A DNA stretch of 64,000 nt. Origin: Syntrophomonas wolfei subsp. methylbutyratica (GTDB lineage: Bacteria > Bacillota > Syntrophomonadia > Syntrophomonadales > Syntrophomonadaceae). The notes below the pieces were generated by a model. That model did not search any database. It worked only from the letters and a program-made list of their open reading frames with translations, and was not told the origin of the DNA. Position 1 is the first letter of the stretch, and the number at the start of each line of letters is the position of its first letter. The position numbers and the translations under genes are program-made. The stretch lies in the NCBI RefSeq assembly GCF_001570625.1, contig NZ_BBQT01000003.1, forward strand, positions 124,001-188,000, in the 5' to 3' direction. Of this stretch, positions 16,718 to 25,080 are shown piece after piece.

Positions 16718-17121
16718 CTAAAGATTAATAGAGAAAGTTTCTACACATACATTCTCGATAACAAAATGACCACTGGTAAAGTTATGATTGGATGAATCAG
16801 CCTGAAGTCTAATCCCGAAGTTCTCTTTGGCTGTAAATGTGATTTTTCCTCCAGATAATTCAAGACTGGTGTTACAGTCTCCGATGCGCAAGCCTGGGAA
16901 CACTTTTTTCAGAAAATAGTACCTGGTAGAGTACCTGCAGATATATGACCTTTCACGGTATACTGATAATGAGATAAAAGGTGAAGCCAGCTTAGAATAT
17001 ATTGTTTACTGCATTTAGAGATATATTTGCAAAGGATAGTAAGGGCCTGCAGGATTCTGTCTTTAGAACGGTAGGCTATCTTAGTCCAGTCCAATACCTT
17101 GAACAGTGGCAGAAAGGCCAA
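16718..17121 (-). other. Two short open frames of unknown nature
   Basis: 16718-16903 can encode 61 residues ending KITFTAKENFGIRLQADSSN..., and 16909-17121 can encode 70 residues. Neither has a convincing ribosome site and neither is recognised. They read like remnants of one or two decayed genes. 17122-17348 also holds nothing I can name. Confidence 0.25.
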
Positions 17122-17348
17122 TTAAGATCGGCATACCATCCAGTTGCCACCGGGACGGCAAGAAATTAGTTACATACGGGATCGCTTTCAGAACGCTTAA
17201 AACTATATATTCGCTGATTATCGCAAGATAACATTAGCCCATGCCCATTGCCCGGAACCACTCATTACTTCTTTACAAGGAGCAGGTCCAATTCAACCAC
17301 GCGGACATCAGTATGATTATATTGGATCTGTTGATAAAAGCGTAAAAC

Positions 17349-17918
17349 TTAGAATCTGTTGCTGACAATTCTGCATTTTTTTAATAGCCTGTTGCTGATT
17401 TGTGGCCTGGACTTAGTTCCGGGTTTTATAATCTTGCCCAGGATTCTATATCCACCATAATTTAAAACGTGATTTACTGCCCTTATTGCTCCTCTGCTTT
17501 CGGCTACGATAAAATTTAATGGCCATGGAGTGCTACAAGCAGTTACTATTACCGCTGGTTTTCCCTTTTGGCGCGGATAAGGCATGCCATTTCTTTTTTC
17601 ACCCATCATTACCGGTACGTTCCGGTCAAATAAAAGTTTGAGCTGAGCACTCATGTTTCCCCAATGTGTTGGCGTGCCAATTATAAGGCCGTCAGCCTCA
17701 TTTATTTTACGTCCAACTATATGCGCATCATCTTGCGGTAAGATACATTCTTGGTCTTGCCGACACTTCATACAGGCAATACAAGGTTCAATTTTTAATT
17801 CATATACATTAATCCATTCCACCTCATATTTATTAGGAATTCCATCAATAACGCTTTTAAGAAGATTAGCAACTGTTCCATTTTTGCGTGGACTACCGTT
17901 TAAAACCAATATGCGCAT
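17349..17918 (-). CDS. Flavodoxin-fold NAD(P)H-dependent FMN reductase / iron-sulfur flavoprotein
   Basis: 189 residues. The N-terminal phosphate loop MRILVLNGSPRKNGTVANLL is that of the NADPH-dependent FMN reductase family. The cysteine cluster CIACMKCRQDQEC near residue 50 is the compact motif of iron-sulfur flavoproteins. GTPTHWGNMSAQLKLLFDR completes the flavin site. It is a likely redox enzyme of an anaerobe, partner unknown. The usual C-terminal part is present. A strong bidirectional hairpin lies at 18084-18115 upstream. Confidence 0.85.
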   Translation of the reverse strand: MRILVLNGSPRKNGTVANLLKSVIDGIPNKYEVEWINVYELKIEPCIACMKCRQDQECILPQDDAHIVGRKINEADGLIIGTPTHWGNMSAQLKLLFDRNVPVMMGEKRNGMPYPRQKGKPAVIVTACSTPWPLNFIVAESRGAIRAVNHVLNYGGYRILGKIIKPGTKSRPQISNRLLKKCRIVSNRF

Positions 17919-18083
17919 ATTAACCCTCCTGCGAAGATAGTCCAGCTATTCCTGCGAACTACCATAATAAGTTAATTATATGTGATTTAGCTGACTGTTG
18001 CAGACTATTCTTGTTAATTTCTTTATATTGACCCGTATCCCATGCTTTAATAGTCGAGTTTAAAATATATTTTTTCAGAAAAC

Positions 18084-18115
18084 AAAAAAGAGAGATGGCC
18101 TTTTCTCTCTTTTTT
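18084..18115. terminator. Bidirectional Rho-independent terminator
   Basis: Twelve-pair stem AAAAAAGAGAGA / TCTCTCTTTTTT with an 8-base loop. It has an A-run on one side and a T-run on the other, so it can act in both directions. No gene clearly ends here from the left, so it may mark the end of a decayed gene. Confidence 0.65.
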
Positions 18116-18148
18116 GCATGAAACCAATACTATAATCGCAGCCGACAT

Positions 18149-18460
18149 TTAAGCTCGACATAGCCTATGTAACACAGCGATGCACATATAGCTACAAAAA
18201 GCTCTGTTTTTAGGGATGCAATCCAAGATTGCAAATAAAACTTTATTTAACCATGTCATAAGCCCACTTTCAGGTTCGGATGGAATCTCAAAACCGCATA
18301 AATCAATCAACTCTTTTACATCGTTTTGCCTGGACAACGGCATGTTATCGATTACCACAGGTTTAAGCGATAACTCTTTACCGGATATATCTCGAATAAC
18401 AAATTGATAAATTTCTTCATTATATGAACCAGGTCCGAAATACCCCGAGCTCCAAAACAA
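18149..18460 (-). CDS. Hypothetical protein, possibly a C-terminal remnant
   Basis: 103-residue open frame from a TTG without a good ribosome site. It reads plausibly as protein in its middle (EEIYQFVIRDISGKELSLK, then NDVKELIDLCGFEIPSEPES) but is not recognised. It ends near the bidirectional terminator at 18084-18115, consistent with the 3' part of a once longer gene on this strand. Confidence 0.35.
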   Translation of the reverse strand: MFWSSGYFGPGSYNEEIYQFVIRDISGKELSLKPVVIDNMPLSRQNDVKELIDLCGFEIPSEPESGLMTWLNKVLFAILDCIPKNRAFCSYMCIAVLHRLCRA

Positions 18461-18640
18461 TTTCTAGTTTTACTTATACCGATAATATTTGAAAGGATAT
18501 GGTTCAAAGAAACATATTGCTATCTATCGGCTTACATTTCCTGTTTCGATCACCGCTTTCACGTATACAAACTGCTGTTTACGGCATATACTATGGATAA
18601 AGAAATCTTGATAATTCAAGAATTGAAAGGAGTGATATTG

Positions 18641-18901
18641 ATGAACCTGGCAAAGGTATCTGCCAACGGTCAGGTCACTGTTCCCATCGAAATTCGACGT
18701 AAACTTAACCTTAAGGAAGGAGATAAAATACTCTTTATTGAGCGTGAAAACGGTGAAATTGTAATTAACAATGCGTCTGCCACGGCCATTCTAAAAGCTC
18801 AAAAGGCATTTGCGGGAGTGGCTGAAAAAGCCGGTATCCAGGATGAAGACCAGGTGCAGATTCTTATTGATGAAGTACGCTACGGAAAGGATTCCAAGTA
18901 A
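18641..18901 (+). CDS. AbrB/MazE-type (SpoVT-AbrB fold) antitoxin
   Basis: 86 residues from ATG 18641 with GAAAGGAGTG upstream. The swapped-hairpin DNA-binding domain is clear: AKVSANGQVTVPIEIRRKL, then GDKILFIERENGEIVI. The C-terminal helices (AFAGVAEKAGIQDEDQVQIL) would bind the toxin. Its stop TAA shares one base with the ATG of the PIN-domain gene that follows, the standard antitoxin-toxin order. It is probably autoregulated. Confidence 0.9.
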   Translation: MNLAKVSANGQVTVPIEIRRKLNLKEGDKILFIERENGEIVINNASATAILKAQKAFAGVAEKAGIQDEDQVQILIDEVRYGKDSK

Positions 18902-19299
18902 TGAAGATACTGGTCGATACAAACATTCTCATATCCGCAATACTCTGGCCTAATTCAAAGCCCGCTGCCGCTTTGCTCCACGTTGCGCGGTTTCATGAAT
19001 TGGTGTTATGCGACCGTAATATCTTTGAACTGCGGGATGTGCTGAGACGTAAGGCACCGCAGGCTTTGGCCGATGTTGGTGTTTTCCTGGCCGAGCTTGC
19101 TTATGTTTTAGTGCCTGCACCTGAATATCCGCAGAAACTGATAAGCGATCCAAAGGATCAGCCGATTCTCAATGCCGCCATCGTTGCGGATGTTGACATC
19201 ATTATCAGCGGGGATAAGCATTTCTTGATGCTTGATATGGAGCGCCCGCGTACAATGACTGCCGCGCAGTATTTGGAATGGATTGTATCGGGAGGATAG
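18901..19299 (+). CDS. PIN-domain toxin (VapC-like ribonuclease)
   Basis: 132 residues. PIN-domain acidic residues are visible: Asp in KILVDTNILISAIL, Glu in NIFELRDVLRR, Asp pair in ISDPKDQPILNAAI and ADVDIIISGDKHFL. This belongs to the 'putative toxin-antitoxin system toxin component, PIN family' group. PIN toxins are Mg-dependent endoribonucleases. It is translationally coupled to the AbrB-type antitoxin. Confidence 0.9.
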   Translation: MKILVDTNILISAILWPNSKPAAALLHVARFHELVLCDRNIFELRDVLRRKAPQALADVGVFLAELAYVLVPAPEYPQKLISDPKDQPILNAAIVADVDIIISGDKHFLMLDMERPRTMTAAQYLEWIVSGG

Positions 19300-19369
19300 A
19301 TTCAGTTTTTACGTACATTTATTACTTCGGGTTTTTGCTTTCATACATGGGATACATCCAGGATGAGTT

Positions 19370-19957
19370 TCAAAAACATATGGGGAGTTTATTCCAACCA
19401 TATGCAATCACGGGAGCAGTAAATCCCCGGTATTTATCAATATCCTGGGCGATGATACGGCCGCCCAGTTTTTCATAAAAACGGCGGCTGGGGTTTTCCG
19501 CCAGAGCCCAGACCATCATGGTATTCCAGTTTCTCTGCCGAAAAACCTGACTGACCCTGTATACCAGGCAACACCCGATTCCCCGACTCTGAAAAGCTGG
19601 TGCTATGTGCAGGTTGTAGATTTCACCCATATACCTTAAGTCTTGACGGTGGTTTTTTCCTGCCATGATAAAAGCCATCATTTCACCGCTTTTGTTCTCC
19701 GCGACTAATGCCACTGCCTGATTCTCCTCCCAACGGGCAAAGAAGTTTTCAATCTCCGATTGTTTTTGGGAACAGGAGAGTTCCTCCATCAACTGGCGGG
19801 GAAGAAATTTTCCATAACTATCGCGCCAGGTGGCGACATTAATCCTGGCCATAGCTGGGGCATCGCTTGGTTGGGCTTCTCTTATCACAATCTGCTCCAT
19901 GGGTAAGGGCACGATTTTATTATCATCTGTTAAGCGGCTGTTTAAAGCCTTTTCCAT
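19370..19957 (-). CDS. GNAT family N-acetyltransferase
   Basis: The GNAT domain runs from MEQIVIREAQPSDAPAMARI to FYEKLGGRIIAQDIDKYRGF. The acetyl-CoA loop is APAFQSRGIGCCLVYRV and the core strand is MGEIYNLHI. The start is uncertain: ATG 19957, ATG 19900 or GTG 19990 are all open, and none has a strong ribosome site. The last 148 bp are repeated at 24801-24948 and a 42-bp piece lies at 13462. A remnant of another GNAT lies just upstream (19991-20066), so this may be the surviving member of a tandem pair. Confidence 0.8.
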   Translation of the reverse strand: MEKALNSRLTDDNKIVPLPMEQIVIREAQPSDAPAMARINVATWRDSYGKFLPRQLMEELSCSQKQSEIENFFARWEENQAVALVAENKSGEMMAFIMAGKNHRQDLRYMGEIYNLHIAPAFQSRGIGCCLVYRVSQVFRQRNWNTMMVWALAENPSRRFYEKLGGRIIAQDIDKYRGFTAPVIAYGWNKLPICF

Positions 19958-19990
19958 ATAAAAGTAATCCAGCCTTTCATTATCGCTCAC

Positions 19991-20066
19991 CTAAATAAAT
20001 GCTTCTTCCCTGATCCGGTAACCGAGATGCTGATAGAATGCCTGTGAAGGTATGTTTATCACTGCT
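19991..20066 (-). pseudogene. C-terminal remnant of another GNAT
   Basis: The minus strand reads AVINIPSQAFYQHLGYRIRE, then EAFI and a stop. QAFYQHLGYRIRE is the typical last helix-strand of a GNAT acetyltransferase. Nothing of the upstream part remains; it is cut off next to the TM1266-like gene at 20078. Confidence 0.6.
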
Positions 20067-20077
20067 TTGACTTTTGT

Positions 20078-20353
20078 TTAACAACTACATCCGCATCCAT
20101 TGCCGGGGATCTCCATTTTGAGGCACTCGGCTTTTACATCTCCGATAGCATTGAGAACATCACATAGGTTTTCCACTCGTTTTTCGTCGCCGCAAAGTTC
20201 CAGGAAAATAAAACCCGCAGCATTCTCGTCCTTGCTCAGTTCGTGGTTGATTCCCAACCTGGTTCTGATGATATCCCCATTGTCGGTCAAAATCTGCTGC
20301 ACCTTTACTGCGCTTTCCATTCTTTTACCGATAAGAATAACGATCGCATCCAT
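20078..20353 (-). CDS. TM1266-like ACT-fold protein (putative iron-only hydrogenase regulator family)
   Basis: 91 residues from ATG 20353, chosen because GGGGG sits seven bases upstream (an ATG at 20359 is too close). The ferredoxin-like/ACT fold is seen in DAIVILIGKRMESAVKVQQI, HELSKDENAAGFIFLELCGD and RVENLCDVLNAIGDVKAECL. This matches small TM1266-type proteins found near [FeFe]-hydrogenase genes. The Cys-rich end NGCGCSC is unusual and could bind metal. No hydrogenase genes are nearby. Confidence 0.7.
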   Translation of the reverse strand: MDAIVILIGKRMESAVKVQQILTDNGDIIRTRLGINHELSKDENAAGFIFLELCGDEKRVENLCDVLNAIGDVKAECLKMEIPGNGCGCSC

Positions 20354-20454
20354 TTCCATTCCCCCTTTAAATTAGTATTCCTGCCATATAATATATGCTA
20401 TTTCCATATATAACACCATCATTTTCCATCCCTTCCCGGTGGGGAATGATTTGC

Positions 20455-20460
20455 TATAAT
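20455..20460 (+). promoter_or_regulatory. Extended -10 promoter of dinB
   Basis: TGCTATAAT, an extended -10 element with a consensus TATAAT. The same nine bases are kept at the same place before the truncated copy (13821-13829). No clear -35 and no LexA box were found in the flanking bases. Confidence 0.6.
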
Positions 20461-20501
20461 ATACCTATATATTAACTTTTTCGGGGGTGGGGGGGCAGTC
20501 C

Positions 20502-21683
20502 ATGGCGGAACCTACTAATATCCTGCATTGTGATCTTGATGCCTTTTTTGCTTCGGTTGAACAATTGGATAACCCCTCGCTGCGGGGTAAACCAGTGGTA
20601 GTAGGAGGAAGCATACATTCCCGGGGAGTAGCTTCCACTTGCTCCTATGAAGCCAGAAAGTTCGGCATCCGGTCGGCTATGCCCACTGCTCAGGCCTACC
20701 GTCTTTGCCCCCAGGCAGTCTTTCTTCCGGTAAATATGCCGCGCTATCTGGAAATGTCAAAACAGGTATTTTCCATCCTCAGCCGGTACTCTCCTATTAT
20801 GGAGGTTATTTCCATTGACGAAGCCTTCCTGGATATCAGCGGCTGTTCCGGCCTGTACGGCAGCCAGGAAAAAATCGGCTGCTTGATTAAGGAGCAGGTC
20901 TATTCCGAACTGGGGCTTACCATTTCAGTAGGCATTTCCTATAACAAATTCCTGGCCAAACTGGCATCAGATATGGACAAACCGGATGGCTTACGCATTA
21001 TTACAGAAAGTGAAGCATTGGAACTATTAAGACCGTTGCCGGTATCGCGAATATGGGGGATAGGGCAGAAGACTGAGCAGAGGCTGGTCAGACTGGGGAT
21101 AAAAACTATTGGCGATATTCAAGACCTGCCGCCGGAATGGCTGGAAGACAAAATCGGCTCAGCCGGTCGCTTGTTCTGGGAACTAGCTCATGGAATTGAC
21201 AAGAGGGTAGTGGAGCCGGAACATGAAAGGAAGTCTCTGGGTCGGGAAGAAACCTTCCCCGAGGACATTAACGATACCGTCTATCTGGAAAAACTAATCG
21301 CTCAATTTGCCGCCGAGTTGTGCAGGAAATTGCGACAGGAGGAGCTTTTAGCCGGCAGTGTCACCATTAAGCTAAGATACAGTAATTTTAAAACCATCAC
21401 CCGCAGCAAGACCATAACTCCCTGCGATTCCGATATAATCGTAACCCAAATTGCCGGTGAATTATTACATCATTTCTACAACAACAAACGACCCCTGCGC
21501 CTTTTCGGCTTATCTCTGGGGCATTTATCGCCAGCGGCAAGTTTGGAGCAGGGGAGTCTGTTTGAGCCCCAATTAAACGCTGATTATAAAAGCATTGACC
21601 GGCTCATGGATGAAATAAGGGATCGCTTTGGCCCTGGAGCCATAAAGCGGGCCAACTTGTTGCCCCATAAGGATATTGAGTGA
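20502..21683 (+). CDS. dinB: DNA polymerase IV (Y-family), complete
   Basis: 393 residues from ATG 20502, with a G-rich ribosome site. Motifs in order: ILHCDLDAFFASVEQ (metal Asp), steric-gate region, CSYEARKFGIRSAMP, catalytic SIDEAFLDIS, VGISYNKFLAKLASDMDKP, thumb, little finger and clamp-binding motif QGSLF. It is an error-prone polymerase for lesion bypass. The length is normal for Y-family DinB. It is the parent-like copy of the broken gene at 13864, and smaller fragments lie at 24705 and possibly 22401. Confidence 0.93.
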   Translation: MAEPTNILHCDLDAFFASVEQLDNPSLRGKPVVVGGSIHSRGVASTCSYEARKFGIRSAMPTAQAYRLCPQAVFLPVNMPRYLEMSKQVFSILSRYSPIMEVISIDEAFLDISGCSGLYGSQEKIGCLIKEQVYSELGLTISVGISYNKFLAKLASDMDKPDGLRIITESEALELLRPLPVSRIWGIGQKTEQRLVRLGIKTIGDIQDLPPEWLEDKIGSAGRLFWELAHGIDKRVVEPEHERKSLGREETFPEDINDTVYLEKLIAQFAAELCRKLRQEELLAGSVTIKLRYSNFKTITRSKTITPCDSDIIVTQIAGELLHHFYNNKRPLRLFGLSLGHLSPAASLEQGSLFEPQLNADYKSIDRLMDEIRDRFGPGAIKRANLLPHKDIE

Positions 21684-21705
21684 TCTCTGGCAGTCCCCTT
21701 CAGAG

Positions 21706-21893
21706 CGTTGGAACCAGTAATATATATGTTTGCATCAAAATCAACCGATAAGGAATTAACACAGGTTTCCCACTGTATGACTTCTTGAATTTCATCCAGG
21801 AATAAATACGCTTTCCCCGAAATCTCTGATAATTTCCAGCTTAAATCCTGATACAGCGCATCACCGGTTTTTATAATGCTGTTAAATATATGG
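21706..21893 (-). pseudogene. Remnant of an AAA_14/DUF4143-type ATPase
   Basis: The minus strand reads FNSIIKTGDALYQDLSWKLS, then GKAYLFLDEIQEVIQWETCV (Walker B LFLDEIQ) and VDFDANIYITGSNA. This is the Walker B to sensor-1 part of the AAA_14 ATPases that carry a DUF4143 nuclease-like tail. Nothing else of the gene is present: one side ends at the dinB flank, the other runs into the UPF0158 gene. Confidence 0.8.
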
Positions 21894-22349
21894 TATGTTA
21901 TTATACTCACACCATTCGATGGCAATTTCTTTAAATGTTTCTTCGCGAAATTTATCCCACTGTTGTTGAATCCCCAATCTTTGAACCTTATCCTTAAAAC
22001 GCCTGAATGCTCCCCTGCCTCTAATTGCATATAATAGTTCGTTCATTATTTTTTCATTATCCAAAGAAAAACAAAAGTTCTCCATAATGTTATACTCATT
22101 AATGTCATATTTATCAGGAAGTTCAACATATTTATCCCAATTAACAATAATATCTAAAGCTTCCATAATGTTTTGCTTTTGCCAATCCGGATATTGAGAA
22201 AAATCATCACCTTCATCTGATTCTTCAGCTATAGATAAACCCTCGTTACTGACAGTAACAATTATATTAGTTTCTTTGTTCAAATACGTATGGTATTCAT
22301 CCATTTGCATATCCATTTCATCAATCAGTTCCGATATTTTGACCGGCAT
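21882..22349 (-). CDS. UPF0158 family protein
   Basis: 155 residues, ATG with AAGGTGATGATTAT upstream. The UPF0158 hallmark is the C-terminal GRGAFRRFKDKVQRLGIQQQ, then WDKFREETFKEIAIEWCEYN. The N-terminal half is acidic. Function unknown. Length is normal and it looks intact. It overlaps the ATPase remnant by a few bases, indicating that the decay reached its 3' side without harming it. Confidence 0.85.
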   Translation of the reverse strand: MPVKISELIDEMDMQMDEYHTYLNKETNIIVTVSNEGLSIAEESDEGDDFSQYPDWQKQNIMEALDIIVNWDKYVELPDKYDINEYNIMENFCFSLDNEKIMNELLYAIRGRGAFRRFKDKVQRLGIQQQWDKFREETFKEIAIEWCEYNNIPYI

Positions 22350-23013
22350 ATAATCATCACCTTTCGTTATTTTCCAACGGATTTACTTCAGTTAAACTCG
22401 GAGTTGCTTTGACCCCGGAGTCCATAAACCGGGTCAACTGCAAAAGCCTGACATACTTTTTACCGCAAGTAATTGGCTAATTGTCTCCCTAATTCCATGG
22501 ATATAGCTTGATGGCTGGTAGAAGGTGCCGGGCTCATATCATAAGGAACTCGATTATTTCCCATCTTTCTTCATCTGGCCACTGCAGGTAGCCGGCATAA
22601 GTGTTTTTTATCCGGTTCAAGGGAGGTTGGGAAGATTTTCATTCCCGGCTTTGCACAATTTGCAGGTGCCCTATTGCTGGAGTGTAACCAATTCCAAACT
22701 TTATAATTTCTATTACAGTTAACTTCATAAAATGAAGGCAAGTTGCTGAATACCCATTTACTGGTTCTCACAGGAATTTATTGGTTGGGAAGAGAATTGC
22801 AAGTAATATTGTACATTATATTCCTAATCAGGGGTTGCACAACAGAAAATGAGGAGATATTTCCATGATCACTTTTAAATCAGGATATAAATACAGAATA
22901 AAAAAGACCAAAACCAACTTGACAGATTAAGTCCAGAGCATGTTATATTGGTATAAAATGGGTAAGAGGGGTCTAGGCAGTACGGATAAGAAATATTCAC
23001 AGGGGATGATATC
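22350..23013. other. Intergenic region with repeat debris and a promoter
   Basis: No gene seen. 22401-22440 resembles the last codons of dinB (GCTTTGACCCCGGAGTCCAT versus GCTTTGGCCCTGGAGCCAT). 22769-22826 resembles the block upstream of the second toxin-antitoxin pair. Near the right end, TTGACA (22919-22924) and TGTTATATT (22941-22949) form a likely promoter for the methyltransferase gene. Confidence 0.45.
22919..22949 (+). promoter_or_regulatory. Promoter candidate for the methyltransferase fusion gene
   Basis: Consensus TTGACA, 19 bp, TATATT preceded by TG-T (extended -10). It lies 65 bp before the ATG at 23014. Confidence 0.5.
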
Positions 23014-24564
23014 ATGGGGTATTATATTGATTTCAACAAAATTACTTTAGAAGAATTTCAAAGGATGTTGGAGTCCACATATCTGCTTCCCAGTCAGCAG
23101 ATAATTGCAGAGGATATAAGTGAGAGGTTTCAGGTTTTGCAATCGCTTGGAATAAACAATATGCAGCAGTTGCAGCAGACACTGAAAAACAAGGATGCAG
23201 TTAACCGCTTTTCCGAGAAGACTTCACTGCCCGTTGATTATTTAACTGTTCTCCGGCGCATGGTCAACAGTTATCACCCGCAGCCCAGGATTATAAAGGA
23301 TTATACTGTTTTAAGCATAGAAATCACAGATAAGCTGGAGCGTATGGGTATTAAAACGACGCCCCAGCTTTATGATAAAGTAGCGGCTAAAGCCGATAGG
23401 AATGTGTTGAAAAAAGAACTGGATATTAATGATGAGGAAGCGCTGCTGTTAGCCAGGCTGGCTGATATTTCCAGGATAAGATATGTTAATCCGGCTTTTG
23501 CCAGCTTGCTGTTGAACTCTGCTTACGATACCGTTATCAAAATAAGGAATGCGGATTACCGGGAGATGTATGAACAATTGGTGAAGTTGAATAAAGATCG
23601 GAGATATTATAAAGGAAGGATAAATCTGAAGGATATGGAATTCCTGATCAATGATACCGATTATATTCCGCTGGATATAGAATATGAGTATGATATTATG
23701 AGGATCATTAAAGACAACAAAATTAATTTAATGGCAATGCAGGAATCCATTAGGAAGCCGGCACTCTATGGAAAAAGTACCGCTAAATTTTGGGATGACG
23801 AGTATATATCCGAGCAAATGCTGAAACTGCATTTAGACCCTGAAGTAGAATCGGCCAGTAAAACTGAAGAGACGATTGCGGCTGAAACCAGTTTCATAAT
23901 CAATTGGACGGGTATGGATGAAGAGAAAGCCGTACTTGACCTGGGCTGCGGGCCCGGACTTTATGTTAAGAAATTTGCGGAAACGGGAGCAAAGGTTAAA
24001 GGTATTGATCTTTCCCAGCGATCAATCGATTATGCCAACCGATATATTAAAGCCGGGCATGAAAATATTTATTTTACCAGAATGAACTATCTCGATATTG
24101 ATTATGCGGAGTCCTTTGATATAGCCACGCTCATTTTTTATGATTTCTGTGCGCTGAACAGCACGGAACAAAACCGGCTGCTGGACAAAATTCACCGCTC
24201 GCTAAAAAGCAACGGAGTATTTATATTTGATGTAGTTACGGTAAACAGGGAATCTTCTGAATCAACTAGCATTTCTATATGGGAGAGCGGTTTTTGGAGT
24301 CCTGACCCCTATGTTGAAATAATGAATACTTTTATATATGAAAAACCCAGAACAGAGGGAACACAATATACGATTATCGCTGAAGACGGCTCAATTAAAA
24401 TCATCAGACTCTATCACCGACTGTTTGAAATGGCGGAAATTCAGAAATTACTTAACGATCATCATTTTAAAGTTGAAAATATTTACAATAATTTAAAAGG
24501 TGAGTCTCTTACCGAGAATTCAGAAACATATGGAATTATTGCCCGCAAAGCAAAGAAGCTTTAG
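23014..24564 (+). CDS. Fusion of a DUF4332-like helical region and a class I SAM methyltransferase
   Basis: 516 residues. The N-terminal half (about 1-245) is all helical with repeated helix-hairpin-helix-like phrases: QVLQSLGINNMQQLQQTLKN, TDKLERMGIKTTPQLYDKVA, INDEEALLLARLADISRIRY. These resemble DUF4332. The C-terminal half is a class I methyltransferase: motif I VLDLGCGPGLYVKKFAETGA, motif II VKGIDLSQRSIDYANRYI, motif IV IATLIFYDFCALN, then FIFDVVTV. The substrate is unknown; the helical half could bind nucleic acid or protein. AGGGGATGATATC precedes the ATG. The gene stands alone. Confidence 0.75.
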   Translation: MGYYIDFNKITLEEFQRMLESTYLLPSQQIIAEDISERFQVLQSLGINNMQQLQQTLKNKDAVNRFSEKTSLPVDYLTVLRRMVNSYHPQPRIIKDYTVLSIEITDKLERMGIKTTPQLYDKVAAKADRNVLKKELDINDEEALLLARLADISRIRYVNPAFASLLLNSAYDTVIKIRNADYREMYEQLVKLNKDRRYYKGRINLKDMEFLINDTDYIPLDIEYEYDIMRIIKDNKINLMAMQESIRKPALYGKSTAKFWDDEYISEQMLKLHLDPEVESASKTEETIAAETSFIINWTGMDEEKAVLDLGCGPGLYVKKFAETGAKVKGIDLSQRSIDYANRYIKAGHENIYFTRMNYLDIDYAESFDIATLIFYDFCALNSTEQNRLLDKIHRSLKSNGVFIFDVVTVNRESSESTSISIWESGFWSPDPYVEIMNTFIYEKPRTEGTQYTIIAEDGSIKIIRLYHRLFEMAEIQKLLNDHHFKVENIYNNLKGESLTENSETYGIIARKAKKL

Positions 24565-24704
24565 AGTCCGGTACAGGAATGCTCAGCTTACAGGTAATTC
24601 AGGAGTTCTGTAATGTCGCTTTAAACTAATTACCAGCGTTTCTTTCGCTGTGCTCTACCATTGCACAGTTAAGATGCACATGCTCACATGCATTCAAAAT
24701 TCCC

Positions 24705-24760
24705 CCCCCGAATGGCTGGAAGAAAAAATCGGCTCAGCCGGTCGCTTGTTCTGGGAACAG
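24705..24760 (+). pseudogene. 56-bp internal fragment of dinB
   Basis: CCCGAATGGCTGGAAG...CGCTTGTTCTGGGAAC matches 21134-21185 of the full dinB with few differences. It sits beside a GNAT fragment (24801-24948) in a debris stretch. Confidence 0.8.
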
Positions 24761-24800
24761 GTTGTTATTACGAAGAACGGCGAATGAAGATAGGTAGTTC

Positions 24801-24948
24801 ATTCCAACCATATGCAATCACGGGAGCAGTAAACCCCCGGTATTTATCAATATCCTGGGTGATGATACGGCCGCCCAGTTTTTCATAAAAACGGCGGCTG
24901 GGGTTTTCCGCCAGAGCCCAGACCATCATGGTATTCCAGTTTCTCTGC
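24801..24948 (-). pseudogene. 148-bp copy of the 3' end of the GNAT gene at 19370
   Basis: Matches 19391-19538 base for base over 148 bp with very few changes (AAACCCCCGG for AAATCCCCGG, GGGTGATG for GGGCGATG). The near identity says the duplication is recent. The left side is joined to unrelated sequence, the right side to the repeat at 24947. Confidence 0.88.
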
Positions 24949-25010
24949 AACGAGGCGGGGGAATTAGAACCCGCCGCCTGTTTTGTTAATAGGAACCGAC
25001 CGCTTAAAGA
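24947..25010. repeat. Dispersed repeat, copy 1
   Basis: The stretch GCAACGAGG...GCCTGTTTTGTTAATAGGAACC...CGCTTAAAGAA recurs in reverse orientation at 35336-35404. The core GCCTGTTTTGTTAATAGGAA is identical. The following bases (GCACCCTGCGGGCACCACTG, 25013-25032) resemble the inside of the MITE-like elements. Confidence 0.65.
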
Positions 25011-25080
25011 AGCACCCTGCGGGCACCACTGATGTTCGCTTCGCTCACCATTATGGATGCGGGGGACATATTTCACCTCG

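Noticed and set aside
21584-22030. 148-residue continuous minus-strand frame as one ATPase gene
   Set aside because: Only 21706-21893 has ATPase resemblance; the rest is a shadow of dinB and of the UPF0158 gene in another frame.
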